In this document: piece after piece, positions 1-4,921 of the stretch
Position numbering within the stretch: the first letter of the stretch is position 1
Layout of the letters: each line of letters opens with the position of its first letter
Assembly (NCBI GenBank): GCA_937961295.1
Contig: CALGOK010000213.1
Coordinates: forward strand, 1-6,186
Direction: 5' to 3'
Origin: an uncultured Gemmatimonadota bacterium
Lineage (GTDB): Bacteria; Gemmatimonadota; Gemmatimonadetes; Gemmatimonadales; GWC2-71-9
Length of the DNA stretch: 6,186 nucleotides
Notes under the pieces: model-generated
What the model was told of the DNA's origin: nothing
The model's database searches: none
The model's input: the letters and a program-made list of their open reading frames with translations, nothing else
Made by a program: the position numbers and the translations under genes

Positions 1-1607
1 ACCCGCACGCGCGGGCCGGCTGGCGCGAGGGCCTGGAGACGCTGCGCGGCCTCACCGCGCGCGCGACGGCGTGGGAGGCCGCCGACGACCGGCAGGCGCT
101 CGCCCTTGCCGAACGCCTGGAACGGATCGGCGCCGGCCACACGCCAGCCCCCACCCCGGCAGCTGCCGAAACGCCGGCATCGACCCCGCCGGGCCTCACC
201 CCGGGCGTGCGCGCGTTCATCGCGCGCGAATCGGCCCTCATCGCCGGCTCGCTGCTCGAGGCGGCCCGCGCGCTCTCACCGATGCCGCCGCCCGAGGCGC
301 TCGCCGCAGTGCTCGAGCGGATGCGGTCGCTGCGCGGACTCGGCGCGTCCGGCGAGCTGTCGCCGCTGCCCGAACTGCTCGATGCCATGGAGATGACCAC
401 GCGGTCGCTCCTCGGCGAGTCACCCGCCCCGCCCGATGTGGCCTCGGTCTTCGCCGACGCTGCCGACGCCCTCTCCGCCATGGCCAAGTCGGTGGGTGAG
501 CACGGCCGCGTGGTCGTCCCGCCCGGCCTGGATGCGATCGCGGCACGGCTGCTGGCGCTGTTCGCGAGCGAGGACGACGTGGTGGCGATCGAGGCGCTCG
601 CGCCGAGCGGGAAGACGGCGATCGCCCACCGCGCTGGCGAGAGATCGGCGGGCGGCAGCGAGGAACCGGTTCCGCTGGAACTGGTGGGCGTGGGCGACCA
701 CCTCCTCCTGCAGGCCGACGCCCTGGGACGGCACACCTCGCCGAGCGCGCGCGACCTGCGACTGTTCGTGCTGCATCAGACGCTCACCAGCATGCCGAAT
801 CGCGGCGGCACCGGGCGCTTCCTCGCCCCGCTTGCCCGCGCGATCACGCGGGCGATCGGCTCTGGGGCGGCCGCCGAGTCGCCGGACCGGTTCCAGGGAC
901 TGCTGCGGGACTGCGGACGCTTCCTGGTCGACGCGGCGAGTGCGCCACCCGGCACCTCGCTCGGAGCGCGCCGCGACCGCCTGGCGCGTGAGATCGATCC
1001 CAGGGCGGCTGCCATCGCTCCCTCTCCCCCGATTGCCGCGCCGGCGCCCGACGACGGCGACGACCTCACCGGGACGCCGATCATCGCGATCGCATCGCTC
1101 GCGCCGGAGGACGAGGCGGACGACGTCGTCCCTATTGCTTCTCTCGCACCGGCGGAAGACGCCGAGGACGGGAACGAAATCGTCCCCATCGCTTCGCTCT
1201 CGCCCGATAAAGCGGGGGATGACGAGGACGATGTTGTCCCCATCGCTTCGCTTGCGCCGGACGATGAGCCGGCTGAAGAGGACAATGAGGACGACGTCGT
1301 CCCGATCGCCTCCCTCTCGCCCGATGGCGACGACGAGCCGGGCCGCCTCGAGCTGGCGTATCGTCGCCGCGCCGAATTGTCACGGATGCGGGGCGACGAG
1401 ACCCCGTCGCTCGACGCGCTGACCGGCGCGGGGGTGGTCCGCATCGAGGAACTCCTGTTCCGCGGCGAGCGCGCCCTGGCGCGCGCCGAGGAGGTGCGGG
1501 CGGAGCTCTCCGGGATCCTCGCCGAGCCGACGGTCTCGCTCGACCGGCTCCGGCCGCTGCTCGACGAGTTGCTCGACCTCGTGCCGCTGGCCCGTGACGC
1601 CGCCTGA
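1..1607 (+). CDS. Uncharacterised helical protein with repeated VVPIASL motifs, 5'-truncated
   Basis: The frame is open from base 3 to a TGA at 1605-1607, giving 534 residues, so the true start lies before the window; the in-frame GTG at 207 is only an internal candidate. The N-terminal two thirds are rich in Ala, Leu, Arg and Glu and look mostly alpha-helical. A segment at about 207-410 resembles an HPt domain, but the usual HTLKG reads RSLRG (324-338). At about 1050-1345 comes an acidic Asp/Glu/Pro linker carrying five copies of (I/V)(I/V)xIASL(A/S)P. Related motifs lie upstream (VVAIEAL, 579-599) and in the C-terminal helical part (VVRIEEL, 1434-1454). No signal peptide or membrane segment is visible in this part. 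The end overlaps the flippase-like gene by 14 nt, implying coupled translation. I do not recognise the family; a scaffold or signalling role is only a guess. Confidence 0.85.
   Translation, partial: PHARAGWREGLETLRGLTARATAWEAADDRQALALAERLERIGAGHTPAPTPAAAETPASTPPGLTPGVRAFIARESALIAGSLLEAARALSPMPPPEALAAVLERMRSLRGLGASGELSPLPELLDAMEMTTRSLLGESPAPPDVASVFADAADALSAMAKSVGEHGRVVVPPGLDAIAARLLALFASEDDVVAIEALAPSGKTAIAHRAGERSAGGSEEPVPLELVGVGDHLLLQADALGRHTSPSARDLRLFVLHQTLTSMPNRGGTGRFLAPLARAITRAIGSGAAAESPDRFQGLLRDCGRFLVDAASAPPGTSLGARRDRLAREIDPRAAAIAPSPPIAAPAPDDGDDLTGTPIIAIASLAPEDEADDVVPIASLAPAEDAEDGNEIVPIASLSPDKAGDDEDDVVPIASLAPDDEPAEEDNEDDVVPIASLSPDGDDEPGRLELAYRRRAELSRMRGDETPSLDALTGAGVVRIEELLFRGERALARAEEVRAELSGILAEPTVSLDRLRPLLDELLDLVPLARDAA
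1080..1322 (+). repeat. In-frame five-copy IASL(A/S)P peptide repeat
   Basis: Five 27-nt coding units begin at 1080, 1125, 1179, 1233 and 1296. They encode IIAIASLAP, VVPIASLAP, IVPIASLSP, VVPIASLAP and VVPIASLSP, separated by acidic spacers rich in Asp and Glu. Starts are 45, 54, 54 and 63 nt apart, all multiples of 9 nt. Codons differ between copies (for example CCT/CCC/CCG for Pro and ATT/ATC for Ile), so the peptide is better conserved than the DNA. Confidence 0.9.
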
Positions 1608-2613
1608 GTCCGGCGCCCGGCGCTGGCTTCAGCTCGCCGTCGGGATCGCGGTCTCGGCCGGCCTGATCTGGTACGCCTTCCGCGGCCAGCCGTTCAGCGA
1701 GGTGTGGCGCCACGTGCAGTCGGTGCGGATCGTCCCGCTGCTGGTGGCGATCGTCCTCGCCACGCTGTCGTTCCCGATCCGGGTGCCGCGCTGGCGGCTT
1801 CTGCTCCGGCGGGACGACGGCGGGGAGATCGGCTGGCCCGCCCTCTGGCATCCCACCGCCATCGGTTTCGCCTGCAACAACGTGCTGCCGTTCCGTCTCG
1901 GCGAGGTGGTGCGCGTCGGTGCGGTGGCGCGTCTCGCGCCGGTGTCGATCGCCAGCGCGCTCTCGAGCATCGCGGTCGAGCGGATCGTCGACGGCCTGAC
2001 CGTCGTGGCGCTGCTCATGGTGGCCCTGGTGCTCGCCGACCTGCCGCCCGACATCGCGGTCGGCGGTGTCGTGGTTCGTGACGCGGCACTGCGGTTCGGC
2101 GTGCTCGGCCTCGTCGCGCTCGCCGCGGGGCTGGTCGTGGCCACGCGCCGCACCCTGGCCGTCGGCCTCGCGCGGCGACTCACGCCGCCCGGTCGGCTCC
2201 GCAGCTTTGCCGTCACCTTCGCCGAGCGGATCGTCGACGGATTGGCGGCGCTCGGCGATCCGCGCCGGGCCATGCTCGTGGTCGCGTGGTCCCTCGGGCT
2301 GTGGCTGGTCAACGCCTCGGCGTTCTGGGTCGCGTTCTCGGCGTTCGGGATCGACGTGCCGTTCGTTGGCGCGTTGCTGCTGCAGGGGGTCCTGATCTTC
2401 GCCATCGCCGTGCCGCAGGCACCCGGGTACGTCGGCGGGTTCGAGCTGGCGATCATCGGCGCGCTGGCGCTCTTCGGCGTCGACGAGGGACTCGCCCTGG
2501 CGTACGCCGTGACCTTCCACGTCACCACCTTCGTTCCGATCACGCTCCTCGGTGCGTGGTCGCTGCTGCGCACCGGGATCTCGATCCGCGGCGCCCGCGA
2601 GGCGGCAGCGTGA
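1594..2613 (+). CDS. Flippase-like integral membrane protein (LPG_synthase_TM / YbhN family)
   Basis: This 339-aa protein is predicted to sit in the inner membrane with about eight hydrophobic segments, the first at residues 11-29. Family hallmarks are visible: CNNVLPFRLGEVVR from residue 94 (family form NNxLPxRxGExxR), ERIVDGL at 129-135, and PQAPGYVGGFE at 274-284 (family form PGGxGxFE). Members with this domain include the membrane part of lysylphosphatidylglycerol synthase and many stand-alone proteins thought to move lipid-linked substrates. No MprF-type synthetase domain is attached, so the substrate is unknown. The GTG start at 1594 lies inside the end of the preceding gene with no clear Shine-Dalgarno site, so translation is probably coupled. 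It overlaps ispE by GTGA. A second ERIVDGL occurs at 211-217. The family call is firm and the function is not. Confidence 0.88.
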   Translation: MTPPESGARRWLQLAVGIAVSAGLIWYAFRGQPFSEVWRHVQSVRIVPLLVAIVLATLSFPIRVPRWRLLLRRDDGGEIGWPALWHPTAIGFACNNVLPFRLGEVVRVGAVARLAPVSIASALSSIAVERIVDGLTVVALLMVALVLADLPPDIAVGGVVVRDAALRFGVLGLVALAAGLVVATRRTLAVGLARRLTPPGRLRSFAVTFAERIVDGLAALGDPRRAMLVVAWSLGLWLVNASAFWVAFSAFGIDVPFVGALLLQGVLIFAIAVPQAPGYVGGFELAIIGALALFGVDEGLALAYAVTFHVTTFVPITLLGAWSLLRTGISIRGAREAAA

Positions 2614-3464
2614 GCGAGGCGCTCACGATCGCGTGCCACGCCAAGGTCAACCTCTTCCTCCGGGTGCTGGCGCGCGAGGCCGACGGGATGCATGGCCTGG
2701 AGACGCTGTTCTGCCGGATCGCGCTGGCCGATGAATTGGTGATCGAGCGGACCGCGAGCGGCGTCGCGCTCGACGTGACCGGCGCTGACGTCGGCCCGGT
2801 GGAGGAGAATCTCGCGTGGCGCGCGGCCGATGCCGTGCTGGCCGCCACCGGACGCCGGTTCGGAGTGGCGATGCGGCTCACCAAGCGGATTCCTGCGCGG
2901 GCCGGCCTCGGCGGCGGCTCCAGCGATGCGGCCGCGGCGCTCGATGCGGTCAACCGGCTTGCGGGCAACGCGATCCCGCGGGGCGAGCTGTTCCACCTGG
3001 CGGCCCGGCTGGGTGCCGACGTGCCGTTCTTCCTGAGCGGGGCCGCGATGGCGCTGGGCTGGGGACACGGCACCCGGCTGCTGGCGCTGCCACCGCTGCC
3101 GTCGCGTCCCATGCTGCTGCTCATCCCCGCCACGCGGGTCGCCACCGCTGCGGCCTACGGCTGGATCGACGAGATGCGCGCCGGGTCCGATCGCGGTGCG
3201 GTGGCCATGGATCTCGAGATGCTGCGCAGCTGGAGCGACGTCGCCCGGGTGGCAGGCAACGACTTCGAGTCGGCGATTCTCGGTCGACACCCCGACCTCA
3301 AGGCGGCGTTCGAGGCGCTGGCCGGCACCGGTCCGCTGCTCTGCCGGATGAGCGGCTCGGGAAGCGCATTCGTGGCGGTGTACCGCGACGAGCGCCGCCG
3401 CGACGACGCCATCGACCAGCTGGGGCGGCGGCACGGGGAGGTCGTGGCAACGGCGAACGGATGA
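2610..3464 (+). CDS. ispE: 4-diphosphocytidyl-2-C-methyl-D-erythritol kinase
   Basis: This cytosolic GHMP-family kinase phosphorylates the 2-hydroxyl of CDP-methylerythritol with ATP in the MEP pathway to isoprenoid precursors. It is 284 aa, the usual length. Visible motifs are AKVNLFL with Lys12 (E. coli Lys10), the glycine-rich ATP loop AGLGGGSSDAAA from residue 98, ADVPFFLSG with the catalytic Asp137, NDFE, and the third GHMP motif MSGSGSAF at 247-254. The GTG start at 2610 shares GTGA with the upstream stop. A GAGG at 2599-2602 sits 7 nt before it, and starting here places Lys12 correctly. An oddity is DGMHGL at residues 25-30: the Tyr that stacks on the cytosine ring (E. coli Tyr25) is Met27, while the neighbouring His28 is kept. 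All other catalytic features are intact, so the enzyme is probably active. Confidence 0.96.
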   Translation: MSEALTIACHAKVNLFLRVLAREADGMHGLETLFCRIALADELVIERTASGVALDVTGADVGPVEENLAWRAADAVLAATGRRFGVAMRLTKRIPARAGLGGGSSDAAAALDAVNRLAGNAIPRGELFHLAARLGADVPFFLSGAAMALGWGHGTRLLALPPLPSRPMLLLIPATRVATAAAYGWIDEMRAGSDRGAVAMDLEMLRSWSDVARVAGNDFESAILGRHPDLKAAFEALAGTGPLLCRMSGSGSAFVAVYRDERRRDDAIDQLGRRHGEVVATANG

Positions 3465-3549
3465 TCAGCCGCGGCCGTCAGGCCGCGGGGAGGCCCGATC
3501 AGGGTTCAGGCCGGCGCCGCACCACCGCGGCCTGACGGCCGCGGCTGAT
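3464..3549 (+). repeat. Perfect 25-bp inverted repeat with nested hairpins
   Basis: Arms at 3464-3488 and 3525-3549 are exact reverse complements around a 36-nt loop. Each arm can also fold alone: CCGCGGCC/GGCCGCGG closes a tetraloop (GTCA at 3477-3480, TGAC at 3533-3536). The loop contains another TCAGGCCG (3506-3513) that could compete for the same right-arm bases as 3478-3485. The left arm begins on the last base of the ispE stop codon. No T-tract follows, so it is not a canonical intrinsic terminator. It may mark transcript ends, stabilise the ispE 3' end, or be a REP/MITE-like element. Confidence 0.85.
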
Positions 3550-3588
3550 TCTGCGTGGACCATCGCCTAGTTTTGGGACTGGCATCTC

Positions 3589-3659
3589 TGCCCCGTCGTC
3601 CAATGGCAGGACTCCGGACTTTGGATCCGGCTATGGTGGTTCGAGTCCACCCGGGGCAA
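3589..3659 (+). tRNA. tRNA-Gln(UUG)
   Basis: A full 71-nt cloverleaf can be drawn. The acceptor is TGCCCCG/CGGGGCA (7 bp, U1-A72 as in other bacterial tRNA-Gln), with a D stem GTCC/GGAC and a 7-nt loop. The anticodon stem CCGGA/TCCGG holds the loop CTTTGGA, anticodon TTG. The variable region has 4 nt and the T stem GGTGG/CCACC holds TTCGAGT. The discriminator base is A and CCA is not encoded, so the 3' end must be added after transcription. It decodes CAA and, by wobble, CAG. Confidence 0.96.
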
Positions 3660-3719
3660 TCTCCCAGCGACCCAGCGCCAGACCGGTCCCGGCGCTCCCC
3701 CCTCCCGAATCGCGGCCCC

Positions 3720-3737
3720 CTCCGTTTTTTTACGGAG
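3720..3737 (+). other. T-rich-loop hairpin after tRNA-Gln, doubtful terminator
   Basis: CTCCGT (3720-3725) pairs with ACGGAG (3732-3737) around a loop made only of T. The seven-T run at 3725-3731 is the longest in the window and lies about 60 nt past the tRNA. A canonical terminator has its T-run after the hairpin, not in the loop, so termination here is uncertain. Confidence 0.3.
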
Positions 3738-3772
3738 TCGCAGCGAGCCCCCCATGGGCCGCTCGCCGCGAC
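3737..3772 (+). repeat. Imperfect hairpin in the leader of the cytochrome c gene
   Basis: GTCGC-A-GCGAGC (3737-3748) pairs with GCTCGC-C-GCGAC (3761-3772), forming 11 base pairs with one A/C mismatch and a 12-nt loop. It abuts the T-rich hairpin and ends 35 nt before the cytochrome c start codon. No T-tract follows on either strand. It may be a leader structure or chance pairing in GC-rich DNA. Confidence 0.4.
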
Positions 3773-3807
3773 CACGCCGACCCCACGACTCTCAGGAGCA
3801 GCCCACG

Positions 3808-4320
3808 ATGTTCACCAAGATGTCCGTCCTCCGCGCCACCGCCGCGGTGCTCACCCTCGCCCTGGTCGCCTGTGGCGGCGGTGAGGGGGGCGACGCCGCC
3901 GACACCACCGCCATGGACACCGCCGCGCCCGCGCAGACCGCGATGAACGGCGAGACCGAGTACCAGAACAGCTGTGGCGCCTGCCACCAGGCCAACGGCG
4001 AGGGGATGGCCGGGGCGTTCCCGCCGCTGGCCGGCTCGGACATCGTCAACATGGCCTCACCCGACCGGATGATCGCCATCATCCTCAAGGGCCTCCAGGG
4101 GCCGGTCACCGTCAAGGGCGTCGAGTACAACAGCGTCATGGCGCCGTGGGAGTCGATGCTCACCGACGAGCAGATCGCCGCGATCACCACCTACGAGCGC
4201 TCGTCGTGGGGGAACAGCGGGTCGGCCGTGACCACCGAGCAGGTGGCGGCGGTCCGGGCCAAGGTGGCCGACCGGACCACCAGCTGGACCATCGCGGAGC
4301 TCGAGGCCGCGCTGCCGTAA
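3808..4320 (+). CDS. Lipoprotein monohaem cytochrome c
   Basis: This 170-aa protein is a likely membrane-anchored electron carrier on the outer face of the inner membrane. It has a type II signal peptide: a basic start, a hydrophobic stretch and the lipobox LVAC with Cys22. A Gly/Asp/Thr/Ala-rich tether follows. The haem c site is CGACH at residues 56-60, followed by a GxxGxxPPLAG-type segment. The probable axial Met ligand is Met111 in SVMAPW, and LTDEQIAAITTYERSSWGN matches the C-terminal helix of class I cytochromes c. I chose ATG 3808 because AGGAG (3794-3798) lies 9 nt before it and the signal peptide begins there. The upstream in-frame ATG at 3754 adds a basic extension and falls in a hairpin loop. 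The redox partner cannot be told from this window; terminal oxidase complexes often use such carriers. Confidence 0.93.
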   Translation: MFTKMSVLRATAAVLTLALVACGGGEGGDAADTTAMDTAAPAQTAMNGETEYQNSCGACHQANGEGMAGAFPPLAGSDIVNMASPDRMIAIILKGLQGPVTVKGVEYNSVMAPWESMLTDEQIAAITTYERSSWGNSGSAVTTEQVAAVRAKVADRTTSWTIAELEAALP

Positions 4321-4327
4321 GCCGAGA

Positions 4328-4436
4328 GGTGACCGGTAACAGGGAACGGGTGACGGGGGTGCCGATCGGCTCCTCGTCACCCGTCTCGCTTCCCGCTCCC
4401 CCGTCACCCGTCCCCCGTCACCCGTCCCCCATCACC
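4328..4436 (+). repeat. Inverted array of degenerate 7-nt repeats (GGTGACG / CGTCACC)
   Basis: The left side reads as heptamers GGTGACC, GGTAACA, GGGAACG, GGTGACG from 4328 to 4355. The right side (4375-4436) carries the reverse complement in units such as CGTCACC, CGTCTCG, CTTCCCG, CGTCACC, CGTCCCC, CGTCACC, CGTCCCC, CATCACC. The 14-mer CCCCCGTCACCCGT occurs exactly twice in tandem (4398-4411 and 4412-4425), and both copies are perfect complements of 4346-4359. A closer 10-bp stem (4346-4355 with 4375-4384) encloses the palindrome GCCGATCGGC. Several alternative hairpins are therefore possible between the cytochrome c gene and the next start. No T-tract follows, so the function is unknown. 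Confidence 0.85.
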
Positions 4437-4451
4437 TGAGGCAATCCTGCC

Positions 4452-4631
4452 ATGAAGGACAAGCAGCTCGAAGCACTCAGCCGGAAGGCCAGCGGCGCCT
4501 CGCCCTCCGGCAAGCAGAAGCGGACCCGGTTCGTCGACCCGACCCTCGAGGCCACCAAGCGGCCCGATGACGAGGGGCGCGAGCGGGAGGCGAAGGACCT
4601 GTTCAAGGAGATGAAGCGGAGGGAGTTCTGA
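4452..4631 (+). CDS. 59-aa highly charged hypothetical protein
   Basis: The ATG at 4452 opens a 59-aa frame ending in TGA at 4629-4631, with GAGG (4437-4440) 11 nt upstream. About half the residues are Lys, Arg, Asp or Glu, and the predicted protein is soluble, without signal peptide or membrane segment. The middle holds a Ser/Gly/Lys-rich stretch followed by RTRFVDPTLEATKRP, and the C-terminal third looks like an amphipathic helix (EREAKDLFKEMKRREF). I do not recognise a family. Support comes from the ribosome-binding site, regular codon use and the 4-nt overlap with the next ORF. A nucleic-acid or membrane-surface contact would fit the charge pattern but is speculation. Confidence 0.65.
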   Translation: MKDKQLEALSRKASGASPSGKQKRTRFVDPTLEATKRPDDEGREREAKDLFKEMKRREF

Positions 4632-4840
4632 GGGGCAGCCTCGTTTCCCTCCTCGGCCTCCTCCTGCTGGCCGGGTGCGGCGCCGGGGGGCCGGCGCCCG
4701 AGGAGGCCGCGTCGAGCCGGGAGCGGGCTGCCGCCACCGCGGCGGGAGCCGGAGCGGCCGCCGCGCGGGGCGCGCATGCCGCCGGCGACACCGCCGCCGC
4801 CCGCAACGCCCTGAGGGACTCCCTGGCCACGGCCCCGTGA
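4628..4840 (+). CDS. Small Ala-rich lipoprotein with probable CTG start
   Basis: In this frame no ATG, GTG or TTG occurs between the upstream in-frame stop at 4568-4570 and the signal peptide. The only plausible initiator is CTG at 4628, which overlaps the preceding stop as CTGA and has a purine-rich GGAGGGAG stretch (4618-4625) just before it. Read from there, the 70-aa product starts with a compact lipoprotein signal: a basic residue at position 2, SLVSLLGLLLL, then the lipobox LAGC with Cys17. The mature part is low-complexity and rich in Ala, Gly, Arg and Glu, ending in ARNALRDSLATAP. If made, it would be exported, lipidated and translationally coupled to the 59-aa gene. The alternative is a decayed gene whose start has mutated. 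Function is unknown. Confidence 0.55.
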   Translation: MRGSLVSLLGLLLLAGCGAGGPAPEEAASSRERAAATAAGAGAAAARGAHAAGDTAAARNALRDSLATAP

Positions 4841-4846
4841 GGGCCA

Positions 4847-4870
4847 CCGTCCTCCGCCTTCCGTCCTCCG
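4847..4870 (+). repeat. Short 7-nt-period pyrimidine tract
   Basis: CCGTCCT, CCGCCTT, CCGTCCT and CCGGCGA follow in 7-nt steps from 4847, so the decamer CCGTCCTCCG is exactly repeated at 4847-4856 and 4861-4870. It lies between the small lipoprotein stop and the prs promoter. Confidence 0.6.
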
Positions 4871-4877
4871 GCGACAG

Positions 4878-4907
4878 TTGACCACCCCTCCGTCGGCCCG
4901 GTATCTT
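4878..4907 (+). promoter_or_regulatory. Putative sigma70-type promoter for prs
   Basis: TTGACC (4878-4883) matches the -35 consensus at five of six bases. After an 18-nt spacer, TATCTT (4902-4907) matches the -10 at four of six, including the first two T/A positions and the last T. Predicted transcription would start near 4913-4916, only about 6-9 nt before the prs ATG. The stretch is unusually A/T-containing for this region. Confidence 0.6.
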
Positions 4908-4921
4908 TCCGGGCTGTCATC

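Noticed and set aside
1978..2244. ERIVDGL occurring twice in the flippase-like protein (18-nt exact DNA repeat) as an internal duplication
   Set aside because: The surrounding residues do not align, and the family normally has similar helical segments at both places, so chance or local convergence is more likely.
1629..3434. Long minus-strand open frame opposite the flippase and ispE genes
   Set aside because: It is a shadow of GC-rich codons. The product is low-complexity Arg/Ala/His-rich, while the + strand holds two clear families.
3544..3573. Possible tRNA promoter (GCTGAT, 18-nt spacer, TAGTTT)
   Set aside because: Both boxes match consensus poorly and the first lies inside the inverted-repeat arm; too weak to annotate.
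3674..3696. Hairpin AGCGCC/GGCGCT as tRNA terminator
   Set aside because: Only 6 bp with an 11-nt loop, and the nearest T-run is about 29 nt downstream.
3567..3755. Minus-strand frame across tRNA-Gln encoding a SNHHSRIQSPESCHW-like peptide
   Set aside because: This is the familiar artefact of translating the antisense of a tRNA gene; there is no ribosome-binding site or family signal.
3754..3807. Upstream in-frame ATG 3754 as the cytochrome c start
   Set aside because: It would add an 18-residue basic extension before the lipoprotein signal, has no Shine-Dalgarno site and lies in a hairpin loop; ATG 3808 has AGGAG at good spacing.
4346..4384. 10-bp hairpin as intrinsic terminator of the cytochrome c gene
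   Set aside because: It is followed by C-rich repeats, not T; better described as part of the heptamer array.
4375..4436. CRISPR-like array
   Set aside because: Units are 7-14 nt with no spacers of constant length and no cas genes nearby.
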